Positions 1 through 6,348 of a DNA stretch of 8,713 nucleotides are shown piece after piece. The stretch lies in NCBI GenBank assembly GCA_030631875.1, contig DAOVKH010000061.1, positions 1 to 8,713 of the forward strand, in the 5' to 3' direction. Position 1 is the first letter of the stretch; every line of letters starts with the position of its first letter. The translations under genes were made by a program, and so were the position numbers. This DNA comes from Deltaproteobacteria bacterium. GTDB taxonomy: Bacteria; Desulfobacterota; GWC2-55-46; DRQE01. The notes under the pieces are model-generated. The model did not search any database. It was not told the origin of the DNA and saw only the letters and a list, made by a program, of their open reading frames with translations.

Positions 1-1085
1 GTTACTATGGCGGTTGTGAATTCGTCGATGTCGTGGAAGACCTTGCTCGTGAGCGAGCAAAGAAGATATTTGGCGCAGATCACGTAAACGTTCAGCCCCA
101 CTCAGGTTCTCAGGCAAATATGGCCGTCTATATGTCGGTCTTAAAGCACGGCGATACGATACTCGGAATGAACCTAAACCACGGCGGACACCTCACGCAC
201 GGAAGCCCCGTAAACTTCTCAGGGCAGATGTACAATGTCGTGGCATATGGCGTTGATAAAGAAACACAGCGCATAGATATGGACAATGTTCGCGCCCTTG
301 CTAAGGAGCATAAGCCTAAGATGATAGTCGTAGGTGCGAGCGCATATCCGCGCATCATAGACTTTGAGGCATTCAGGTCTATCGCCGATGAAGTAGGTGC
401 TTACGTTATGGTAGATATCGCGCACATCGCCGGGCTTGTCGCAACAGGCTTGCATCCAAGCCCTGTGCCGCACGCCGAGTTCGTAACTACTACGACGCAT
501 AAGACACTCCGCGGGCCTCGTTCGGGGATGATTATGTGCAGAGAAGAATTCGCCAAGGGTGTCGATAAGCAGATATTCCCGGGTATTCAGGGCGGGCCAC
601 TCATGCATATAATAGCGGCCAAGGCCGTGGCATTTAAGGAAGCCCTTGAGCCTTCATTTAAAGATTATCAGACCCAAGTCCTCTTAAATGCAAAGAGGCT
701 TGCCAAGGGGCTGGTCGATAGAGGCTACGACCTCGTATCCGGAGGAACCGATAATCACCTGATGCTCGTTGATTTAACGAAGCTCGACATAACCGGTAAA
801 GAGGCCGAAGACGCACTCGGCAAGGGTGGTATTACCGTCAATAAAAATACCGTTCCATTTGAGACGCGTAGTCCGTTCGTAACGAGTGGCGTGCGCATAG
901 GTGTGCCGGCGGCAACGACCAAGGGCTTGAAAGAAGACGATATGGATAAGGTCGCCGAGTTTGTAGACCGTGCAATAAAGGGGCGTGCAGATGATTCTGC
1001 GCTCGCTAAGGTCAAGAGCGAGGTTATAGAATTATGCCAGAGGTATCCGCTCTATAAGGGACGCCTTGGTGGCGATTGCTGTTAA
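1..1085 (+). CDS. glyA: Serine hydroxymethyltransferase, 5'-truncated by the window edge
   Basis: PLP enzyme that interconverts serine plus tetrahydrofolate with glycine plus 5,10-methylene-THF; cytosolic, and the main source of C1 units. The reading frame is already open at the left edge: codons from base 3 encode YYGGCEFVDV, the conserved GlyA segment, so the GTG at 33 is internal and the real start lies outside, roughly 50-55 codons upstream judging from the usual ~415 residues. About 360 residues are visible. Diagnostic motifs are QPHSGSQAN (bases ~93-119), HGGHLTHGSPVNFSG, the cofactor-contacting D and H of DIAHIAG (~414-434), the Schiff-base lysine in TTTTHKTLRGPR (Lys codon 501-503), and PFVTSGVRIG with the substrate-carboxylate arginine near 894. 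It ends in GGDCC with TAA at 1083. A strong hairpin follows, so this is probably the last gene of its transcript. The family assignment is certain; only the N-terminus is missing. Confidence 0.97.
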   Translation, partial: YYGGCEFVDVVEDLARERAKKIFGADHVNVQPHSGSQANMAVYMSVLKHGDTILGMNLNHGGHLTHGSPVNFSGQMYNVVAYGVDKETQRIDMDNVRALAKEHKPKMIVVGASAYPRIIDFEAFRSIADEVGAYVMVDIAHIAGLVATGLHPSPVPHAEFVTTTTHKTLRGPRSGMIMCREEFAKGVDKQIFPGIQGGPLMHIIAAKAVAFKEALEPSFKDYQTQVLLNAKRLAKGLVDRGYDLVSGGTDNHLMLVDLTKLDITGKEAEDALGKGGITVNKNTVPFETRSPFVTSGVRIGVPAATTKGLKEDDMDKVAEFVDRAIKGRADDSALAKVKSEVIELCQRYPLYKGRLGGDCC

Positions 1086-1103
1086 GTATCTATTTATCAG
1101 GCA

Positions 1104-1125
1104 GGGCGCGCACAAGTGCGCGCCC
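1104..1125 (+). terminator. Perfect 10-bp GC-rich hairpin after glyA, possible terminator
   Basis: GGGCGCGCAC at 1104-1113 is the exact reverse complement of GTGCGCGCCC at 1116-1125, with AA between. In RNA this is a 9-pair stem with a 4-base loop. It starts 19 bases after the glyA stop. No uninterrupted T run follows (the next bases are ATTGTCTATGTATAT), so it is not a textbook intrinsic terminator. It may be a weak terminator or a 3'-end stabiliser. The inverted repeat is seen directly; the function is inferred from position. Confidence 0.6.
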
Positions 1126-1163
1126 ATTGTCTATGTATATAAAATCTGCTAACCTTTCTTTCG

Positions 1164-1406
1164 ATGAATAATTACATCCTTGCCTTTAGCTCCACGCATA
1201 AAGTCTTGAAGGCCGAGAGCCTCTTGAAGGACTCTTCTATTGCCTTTAGGCTTGACCCTGCGCCGAGCGACTTTACCGATTACTGCGAGCTTGTGATAAG
1301 TATTGATGCCGATTATTTGGACAAGGCCTTAAAGACCTTAGAGTGTAAGACCCTCTCTCCAAAGTCGATATATAAAAAAACGAGTAAGGGCTACATCAAG
1401 GCCTGA
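1164..1406 (+). CDS. Small DUF3343 (putative Se/S carrier-like) protein
   Basis: 80-residue soluble protein without signal peptide or membrane segment. The pattern fits DUF3343: an N-terminal beta strand (YILAFSSTHKVLKAE, residues 4-18) followed by a helix, then RLDPAPSDFTDYC (29-41) ending in a single cysteine, Cys41, and a second strand (ELVISID). In the family, a Pro-rich turn followed by a Cys is typical, usually Cys-Gly; here the Cys is followed by Glu. Family members are annotated as putative selenium/sulfur carriers and also occur fused to YedF/TusA-like domains; the molecular role is unproven. ATG at 1164 is the only ATG/GTG/TTG start before an in-frame TAA at 1140, but no good Shine-Dalgarno precedes it (T-rich leader). 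It is 26 bases from the next gene and could be co-transcribed with it. Existence as a gene is likely; function is family-level only. Confidence 0.75.
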   Translation: MNNYILAFSSTHKVLKAESLLKDSSIAFRLDPAPSDFTDYCELVISIDADYLDKALKTLECKTLSPKSIYKKTSKGYIKA

Positions 1407-1432
1407 ATTTTATAGTAAGAGAAAGCATTATT

Positions 1433-2497
1433 GTGAAACTGATAAAAAAACAATCCATAGCGATCTTATTTACCGTTGCGGTATTAATTTGCATGGTAGG
1501 CTGTACGGGCGAGACGAATGATGTTGCCCCGGTCGAAGTACCTGTCGATGAAAGTCCTGCTACGAGAACCGTTAATGTAAGCTACAGCTTTGAGGTGGCG
1601 AACCTGCCCGAAGGGGCGAAGAAGGTGCGCGTGTGGGTGCCTTACCCAACCGAGAGCGAAGACCAGGACGTGCTTGATATGCGTGTGATTAAGACCCCAG
1701 AGCCAACGACCGTTAGTTACGATAGCGAGTGGGGCAACGGTATAATATACTTTGAGACCGACGGCAGTGAAAAAGATTTTTCTTTTGCAATGGACTTTGT
1801 CGTTAAGCGAACTGAAGTTTTGAAAGATATAAACCAAGTCGCACCGTCAGAGTTAGATGATATCGATACAAAGCTCTTGAGCCAGTACCTGAAGCCATCG
1901 AAGCTTGTCGTGCAGGATGAACGCGTAGAGCGTTACTCGAATATGGCCGTCGATGGCAGGGGAGATAACACGCTTGATCGTGCGCGCGGCATATACGACT
2001 TTACGCTCGAAAACATGGACTACAATAAAAATATTCCCGGCTGGGGTTCGGGCGACGTAAATCGTGTATGCCTTGCCATAGGTGCGGGCGATAAGGGGAC
2101 AGGCAATTGTACGGACTTCCACTCCTTCTTCGGCTCTCTGATGCGCTCGCAGGAGATACCCGTGGTCTTTGAGATGGGCTTTCCGCTGAAGGATACCTCC
2201 GACGGCTCTACCATCACGACCGAAGGTGGTTATCACTGTTGGGCAAAGTTCTTTGTCCCGGGCAAGGGCTGGATTCCCGTCGATATATCCGAAGCAGATA
2301 AGGATACCTCAAAGAAGGAGTATTACTTTGGCGCTATATGCGAGAATCGATTGAGCTTTAGCCGTGGGCGAGACATATTGCTCACGCCTGCTCAGGATGG
2401 CGAACGGTTAAACTTCTTTGGTCCTGACCCGTATATAGAGGTCGACGGCGTGCCCTTCACGGGCTTTACGAGAACTATAAGTTATAGTGATGGTTAA
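1433..2497 (+). CDS. Transglutaminase-like domain lipoprotein
   Basis: 354 residues, GTG start with a weak purine-rich stretch AAGAGAAAG at 1417-1425. The N-terminus is a lipoprotein signal: KLIKK, a hydrophobic core (IAILFTVAVLICM) and a lipobox MVGC, so Cys24 would be lipidated. An acidic/Pro linker follows, then a beta-rich domain (about 45-130) resembling the N-terminal domain often found before bacterial transglutaminase cores. The core (about 180-290) carries the papain-like triad in order: Cys226 in GTGNCTD, His268 in GGYHCW and Asp284 in PVDISEAD. The fold is that of transglutaminase/cysteine protease-like proteins (PF01841). All three catalytic residues are present, so an active acyl-transfer or hydrolytic enzyme at the cell envelope is plausible; the substrate is unknown. 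The 3' end overlaps the next gene, which suggests translational coupling. Confidence 0.88.
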   Translation: MKLIKKQSIAILFTVAVLICMVGCTGETNDVAPVEVPVDESPATRTVNVSYSFEVANLPEGAKKVRVWVPYPTESEDQDVLDMRVIKTPEPTTVSYDSEWGNGIIYFETDGSEKDFSFAMDFVVKRTEVLKDINQVAPSELDDIDTKLLSQYLKPSKLVVQDERVERYSNMAVDGRGDNTLDRARGIYDFTLENMDYNKNIPGWGSGDVNRVCLAIGAGDKGTGNCTDFHSFFGSLMRSQEIPVVFEMGFPLKDTSDGSTITTEGGYHCWAKFFVPGKGWIPVDISEADKDTSKKEYYFGAICENRLSFSRGRDILLTPAQDGERLNFFGPDPYIEVDGVPFTGFTRTISYSDG

Positions 2498-3188
2498 AGA
2501 CGTGAAGTGTGCCTTGGCGGTCTTTGTAAAAGCACCGAGAGTTGGCGAGGTTAAGACACGCCTCGTTCCACCTCTCACAGATGTAGAGGCCAGAGGCCTC
2601 TACGAAGCATTTCTAAAGGATATCTCCGAACGCCTAAAGTCTTTGCCGCACGATATTGATATTCATATCTTCTATACCCCCGACGACAACGCCGCCATAG
2701 CCGAGCTTTCGGCGATATTTAAGGGCTACCAATCTTTCATTCCACAGATAGGCTTGACGCTTGGCGATAGGCTCACCGCCGCATTCGAGCACTTGTTCAA
2801 CGATGGTTACGCAAATATCGCTATAATTGGCAGTGACAGCCCGGATCTGCCCGTTGAGTATATCGAAGAAGCATTCTTTCGCCTCACTTCAACTTCAGCC
2901 GAGATTGTTCTTGGCCCGGCCAAGGACGGCGGCTACTACCTCGTAGCTATGGGCAAGAGGCATTACTCCATATTTGAGGGTATTAATTGGAGTACGTCGA
3001 GCGTATTAAGCGAAACCATTGAGAGAGCCAAGGCCGACGGCCTTGAGGTGACACTCTTAAGAGAGTGGTATGACGTAGATACATCCGAAGATCTTAAGAG
3101 TTTGATCGACGTTAATGATGCCCGCCATTCGACGAGCTTTATTTCGACGAGCTTTATTAGAGGCTCAGCCATTGACGGAAAGCTTTAA
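2490..3188 (+). CDS. DUF2064/TIGR04282 glycosyltransferase-like protein (rSAM/selenodomain-associated transferase 1 type)
   Basis: 232 residues, cytosolic. The motifs match the DUF2064 family, a GT-A/nucleotidyltransferase-like fold related to CofC/MobA: FVKAP (12-16), VKTRL (21-25), GSDSPDLP (114-121, carrying the Asp expected for metal and nucleotide binding), GPAKDGGYYL (142-151), INWST (165-169) and YDVDTSEDL (194-202). Family members often sit near radical-SAM/selenodomain genes, hence the family name; the acceptor substrate is unknown. The start is ambiguous: GTG at 2487 directly precedes ATG at 2490. I choose the ATG, which overlaps the lipoprotein gene by 8 bases; no Shine-Dalgarno is visible, so coupled translation is likely. 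The C-terminal tail after residue ~203 departs from the fold and holds a tandem five-residue repeat (STSFI twice) from a 15-bp duplication. The coding sequence also contains several perfect hairpins. Confidence 0.88.
   Translation: MVKDVKCALAVFVKAPRVGEVKTRLVPPLTDVEARGLYEAFLKDISERLKSLPHDIDIHIFYTPDDNAAIAELSAIFKGYQSFIPQIGLTLGDRLTAAFEHLFNDGYANIAIIGSDSPDLPVEYIEEAFFRLTSTSAEIVLGPAKDGGYYLVAMGKRHYSIFEGINWSTSSVLSETIERAKADGLEVTLLREWYDVDTSEDLKSLIDVNDARHSTSFISTSFIRGSAIDGKL
2583..2603 (+). repeat. Perfect 9-bp inverted repeat inside the DUF2064 gene
   Basis: GTAGAGGCC (2583-2591) and GGCCTCTAC (2595-2603) are exact reverse complements separated by AGA, giving a compact stem-loop about 95 bases into the coding region, over the codons for V-E-A-R-G-L-Y. 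A T-G wobble extends it by one pair in RNA. The structure is seen directly; any regulatory effect is speculative. Confidence 0.6.
3128..3158 (+). repeat. In-frame 15-bp tandem duplication
   Basis: The unit TTCGACGAGCTTTAT at 3128-3142 recurs at 3143-3157, and the period-15 match extends from 3128 to 3158. Because the period is a multiple of three, the frame is kept and the DUF2064 protein gains a doubled STSFI motif near its C-terminus. This looks like a recent slippage duplication in an unconstrained tail. Confidence 0.85.
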
Positions 3189-3220
3189 TCTCTCTAATAT
3201 CTTTGATTTCCCCCTCCAAC

Positions 3221-3272
3221 CGTTGAATTTTCATCAATAAAGTGATACCTTATAGTGATTCAACGAATTCAA
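3221..3272. repeat. Inverted repeat plus extra half-site in the spacer before lipA
   Basis: CGTTGAAT (3221-3228) is the exact reverse complement of ATTCAACG (3258-3265), separated by 29 bases. A third copy of the core, ATTCAA, lies at 3267-3272, nine bases after the second. The candidate promoter lies between the arms. The repeats could be operator half-sites or chance in an AT-rich spacer. The match is seen directly; a regulatory role is inference. Confidence 0.35.
3228..3256 (+). promoter_or_regulatory. Candidate sigma70-type promoter for lipA and downstream genes
   Basis: TATAGT at 3251-3256 matches the -10 consensus in five of six positions. TTTTCA at 3228-3233 is a four-of-six -35 match with a 17-base spacer. 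It lies in the largest intergenic gap of the window (about 100 bases), about 33 bases before the lipA start. This is a visual consensus match only. Confidence 0.3.
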
Positions 3273-3279
3273 TCTGATT

Positions 3280-3284
3280 AAGGA
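3280..3284 (+). promoter_or_regulatory. Ribosome-binding site that decides the lipA start
   Basis: AAGGA at 3280-3284 is one base from the ATG at 3286 but four bases from the ATG at 3289. This favours 3289 over the first of the two adjacent ATGs. The in-frame ATG at 3304 has no comparable purine stretch at the right distance. Confidence 0.5.
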
Positions 3285-3288
3285 TATG

Positions 3289-4209
3289 ATGGGTGTTTTA
3301 TCTATGGATAACACGGAGATAGATGGTCAGGCGAGTAGCCGCCAGAGTGGTAAGGGCAGGCTTCCGACTTGGGCTAAAAAGACGATAAACGCACCCGGCA
3401 CGATGGCAAGCACCCATAAGGTCAAGTCCCTTCTGCGTGAGCGTGGGTTGAATACGGTCTGCGAATCGGCTAAGTGTCCGAACATAGGTGAGTGCTTTGA
3501 GCGCTCTACGGCAACATTTATGATACTCGGTAATGTCTGTAAGCGTGGCTGTGCTTTCTGTAGTGTCGATGGCAAGGGCGCACTCGAAGCAGTTAATTCT
3601 AACGAAGCGCGCGAGGTCGCCAAGGCTACAAAAGAATTAAAGCTAAAGCACGTAGTCGTAACCTCGGTTACGCGCGATGACCTCGTAGACGGCGGTGCTA
3701 TGCACTTTGCCGATACTATACGTGCCATACGCGAATTAAATAAAGAGAGTATCGTCGAGGTCTTAACGCCCGATTTCCATGGCGACAAGAGTTCTTTAAG
3801 TACTGTAGTAAAGGCTCGTCCCGATATATTCAACCATAATATGGAGACCGTTAAGCGTCTATACGGAATCGTTCGTCCGATGGGCGATTACGAGAGGTCT
3901 CTTAAAGTATTGCGTTTTATGGGCGAAGAAGGCCTTACTACGAAGTCAGGCTTTATGGTAGGTTTTGGCGAGAGCAAGCAAGAGGTCGAGGTCTTACTCG
4001 AAGATTTATTTAATACCGGTTGCAGTGCCGTGACGATTGGTCAGTACCTACAGCCAACGCGAACGAACCTTGAGGTCGCCAGGTATGTAAGGCCTCAAAT
4101 ATTTAAAGACTATGAAGAGACGGCCAAGGCCATAGGCTTTGATTATGTATACTCAGGGCCTTTCGTCAGGAGCTCTTATAATGCCGACGGGTTATTCAAT
4201 GAAGGCTGA
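3289..4209 (+). CDS. lipA: Lipoyl synthase (radical SAM)
   Basis: Inserts two sulfurs at C6 and C8 of protein-bound octanoate to make the lipoyl cofactor of 2-oxoacid dehydrogenases and the glycine cleavage H protein. 306 residues, the usual family length. Both iron-sulfur clusters are visible: the auxiliary-cluster motif C-x4-C-x5-C at Cys58, Cys63 and Cys69 (CESAKCPNIGEC), and the radical-SAM motif C-x3-C-x2-C at Cys84, Cys88 and Cys91 (CKRGCAFC). Other landmarks are VTSVTRDDLVDGGA, FNHNMETV, VRPMGDYERSL, MVGFGE, TIGQYLQPT and the C-terminal RSSY (294-297), whose serine ligates the auxiliary cluster in characterised LipA. The first ~20 residues are a polar, unconserved extension. Possible starts are ATGs at 3286, 3289 and 3304; 3289 fits the AAGGA best. 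No lipB or lplA lies in the window. The next gene follows after 18 bases. Confidence 0.96.
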   Translation: MGVLSMDNTEIDGQASSRQSGKGRLPTWAKKTINAPGTMASTHKVKSLLRERGLNTVCESAKCPNIGECFERSTATFMILGNVCKRGCAFCSVDGKGALEAVNSNEAREVAKATKELKLKHVVVTSVTRDDLVDGGAMHFADTIRAIRELNKESIVEVLTPDFHGDKSSLSTVVKARPDIFNHNMETVKRLYGIVRPMGDYERSLKVLRFMGEEGLTTKSGFMVGFGESKQEVEVLLEDLFNTGCSAVTIGQYLQPTRTNLEVARYVRPQIFKDYEETAKAIGFDYVYSGPFVRSSYNADGLFNEG

Positions 4210-4227
4210 GAAAGCGAGGCGTGCGTT

Positions 4228-5091
4228 ATGTATAAATATCTATATGCTATAATTGCACTTGTATTTATATTCTCTTCAGCGGGTGTTGTCAGTGCGGCCA
4301 TAGGTGATACCAAAGATAATACAAAGCCCGACGTGCGAAGATCAAAGTGTGTCCACACCTCGCAGATGGATAAGTACTTCGATAAGGGTGCTGACATAAA
4401 CGCAAAGGATAGCCGAGGCTTTACCGCCTTGATGGATGCCGCGTGGGGCGGCCATACCGATAAGATTACGATATTGATAGACGAAGGTGCAACGCTTCAC
4501 GCAAAGGATAATGACGGCTTCACGGCATTAATGATGAGTGCCTCGCGCGGTAACGTTGATATAACAAAGGCTTTGATAGACGCTGGCGCAGACTTAGAGG
4601 CTAAGAATAAGCGGGGAGAGAGTGCTCTCTTCCTTGCCGCACGTTACGCCGAAGAAGGCACTCTTAAGCTGTTGGTAGCGGCCGGTGCGGTGGTCGATAC
4701 AAAGAGTAACTTAGGAATAACACCTCTGATAGAGGCATCGGCAAAGGAGAACGCACGCGTTGCCGAGTTGCTTATAGGGGAAGGCGCTGACGTAAATGTC
4801 AGGGGTAATAAGAACGAGACGGCACTTAAGACGGCCGCCCTTAACGGGCGTAGGGCTACGTTAACCCTGCTTCTCTCCAAGGGTGCGGAGAGAGAGGTCA
4901 AGAACATTACCGGTGATACGGCCCTGATGGTTGCCGTAGCCCAAGGCCACGGCGATATAGTGAAGGTACTTATAGCCGAAGGTGCCGAGGTTAATACAAC
5001 GAATAATCAAGGTGATACGCCGCTATCCCTTGCAGAGGCTAAGGGTAATAAAGGTATTATAAAGGCACTCAAAGGTGCGGGCGCAAAGTAA
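4228..5091 (+). CDS. Exported ankyrin-repeat protein
   Basis: 287 residues; ATG at 4228 preceded by GCGAGG at 4214-4219 with good spacing. The N-terminus is a Sec signal peptide: MYKYLYA, a hydrophobic core to about residue 19, and a likely cleavage site after VSA (residue 23), so the mature protein is periplasmic or secreted; no lipobox cysteine is present. After a short charged linker with one Cys (41) and a partial first repeat (about 46-62, DKGADINAKD), seven ankyrin repeats follow. The G-x-T-A-L type starts fall at residues 64, 97, 130, 163, 196, 229 and 262, an exact 33-residue period with no insertion. Ankyrin arrays are protein-binding scaffolds, and nothing here indicates an enzyme. 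The gene starts 18 bases after lipA and could share its transcript; a functional link to lipoate is not evident. The partner is unknown. Confidence 0.9.
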   Translation: MYKYLYAIIALVFIFSSAGVVSAAIGDTKDNTKPDVRRSKCVHTSQMDKYFDKGADINAKDSRGFTALMDAAWGGHTDKITILIDEGATLHAKDNDGFTALMMSASRGNVDITKALIDAGADLEAKNKRGESALFLAARYAEEGTLKLLVAAGAVVDTKSNLGITPLIEASAKENARVAELLIGEGADVNVRGNKNETALKTAALNGRRATLTLLLSKGAEREVKNITGDTALMVAVAQGHGDIVKVLIAEGAEVNTTNNQGDTPLSLAEAKGNKGIIKALKGAGAK

Positions 5092-5133
5092 TAAAGCCGT
5101 ATACTTATACCTAAAAACATAGAGGACACTTTA

Positions 5134-6321
5134 ATGGATACAGATGAATTTTACAGAATAAAGAGGTTGCCGCCTTATGTCTTTAACGAGGTAATATCCC
5201 TTCGGGCAGAGGCAAGGAGCAGGGGCGAGGATATAATCGACCTCGGCATGGGTAACCCCGACCACGCCACACCCGCCCATATTGTAGATAAGCTCGTTGA
5301 AGCCGCAAGAGCTCCGAAGAACCATCGCTACTCGGTCTCACGTGGTATAACGAAGCTCAGGCTCGCCATCTCGGATTGGTATAAGCGCAGGTATGATGTT
5401 GACATTGACCCGGAGACCGAGGCCGTCGCCACTATCGGCTCTAAAGAAGGCTTGGCGCATATGGTCTTGGCCATTACGGCTCCCGGAGATTTAGTTCTTG
5501 TTCCAAATCCGACCTATCCCATACACGCATACTCGGTCGTCATAGCAGGGGCGGATCTTCGTGGTATACCGCTCTTACCGGGCGTGGATTTCTTTGAGGA
5601 GTTGGAGAAGGCAACTATAGCCGCGTGGCCAAAGCCTAAGTTGATGATACTTAACTTTCCGCACAATCCGACGACCGAGATAGTCGAGAAGGACTTCTTC
5701 GTAAAGATTGTAGCATTCGCCAAAGAACATAACATGATGGTCATTCACGACTTGGCCTACGCCGATATAGTCTTTGATGGTTACAAGGCACCGAGCTTCT
5801 TAGAGACTCCCGGTGCTAAGGACGTTGGCGTTGAGTTCTTCAGCCTCTCTAAGAGCTATAATATGCCGGGCTGGCGCGTAGGGTTTTGCGTAGGTAATAA
5901 GAAGATGGTCGGCGCACTCACGCGTATGAAGAGCTACCTCGATTACGGAATGTTCCAGCCCATACAGATTGCCTCTATCATCGCACTTAACGGCCCGCAG
6001 GATTGCGTTACCGAGATATGCAACGGTTATCAGAAGCGGCGCGACGTAATGGTCGATAGCTTTGGTAAGGCCGGCTGGGAGATAGAAAAGCCAAAGGCCA
6101 CGATGTTCCTTTGGGCACGTATTCCTGAGGCACTTCGTTCGATGGGTTCGCTTGAGTTCTCAAAGCTATTACTAAAAGAAGGCAAGGTCGCGGTATCTCC
6201 GGGCATTGGATTTGGCGAATATGGTGACGAATACGTAAGGCTCGGTCTCGTTGAAAACGAACACCGCATACGTCAAGCGGCAAGGGGTGTGAGGAAAACA
6301 TTTGAGAAGGCTATTAAATAA
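5134..6321 (+). CDS. alaC: PLP-dependent aminotransferase, AlaC (glutamate-pyruvate) type
   Basis: Class I/II fold-type I aminotransferase, 395 residues, full length. The start ATG at 5134 has GAGG at 5122-5125. The sequence follows the AlaC/YfdZ pattern closely: RIKRLPPYVFN (8-18), GEDIIDLGMGNPD (31-43), HRYSVSRGI (64-72), IGSKEGLAH, VLVPNPTYPIH (121-131), FPHNPT with Asn178, HDLAYAD with Asp206 and Tyr209 contacting the cofactor, the Schiff-base Lys240 in SLSKSYNMPGWRVGF, and Arg369 in YVRLGL for the substrate carboxylate. In E. coli AlaC makes alanine from pyruvate with glutamate as donor. Here the gene sits 27 bases before hom and thrC, so a role with an aspartate-family 2-oxo acid cannot be excluded. 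The family is certain; the substrate is inferred. Confidence 0.9.
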   Translation: MDTDEFYRIKRLPPYVFNEVISLRAEARSRGEDIIDLGMGNPDHATPAHIVDKLVEAARAPKNHRYSVSRGITKLRLAISDWYKRRYDVDIDPETEAVATIGSKEGLAHMVLAITAPGDLVLVPNPTYPIHAYSVVIAGADLRGIPLLPGVDFFEELEKATIAAWPKPKLMILNFPHNPTTEIVEKDFFVKIVAFAKEHNMMVIHDLAYADIVFDGYKAPSFLETPGAKDVGVEFFSLSKSYNMPGWRVGFCVGNKKMVGALTRMKSYLDYGMFQPIQIASIIALNGPQDCVTEICNGYQKRRDVMVDSFGKAGWEIEKPKATMFLWARIPEALRSMGSLEFSKLLLKEGKVAVSPGIGFGEYGDEYVRLGLVENEHRIRQAARGVRKTFEKAIK

Positions 6322-6348
6322 ATATTAGTGATAGGAGCAGTACTTTAG

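Noticed and set aside
1484..2236. Antisense open frames opposite the transglutaminase lipoprotein gene
   Set aside because: No ribosome-binding site or family pattern is seen, and the + strand product has an intact catalytic triad and lipobox.
1164..3188. Selenocysteine (in-frame TGA) in the selenium-associated set
   Set aside because: All three frames run uninterrupted to ordinary stop codons (TGA, TAA, TAA) and the proteins have normal family lengths. I saw no sign of recoding.
3327..3833. 168-codon open frame on the minus strand
   Set aside because: It is fully antisense to lipA, covering the cysteine motifs, with a Ser/Leu-rich composition typical of reverse-frame shadows.
5092..5133. 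Terminator between the ankyrin gene and the aminotransferase gene
   Set aside because: Only a five-base inverted repeat (GTATA/TATAC) is present with no GC stem or T run. Promoter signals are also unconvincing, so transcription units cannot be separated here.
6322..6348. Threonine or methionine riboregulation (attenuator, T-box, SAM riboswitch) before hom
   Set aside because: The spacer is only 27 bases and holds just a ribosome-binding site, too short for a riboswitch or leader peptide.
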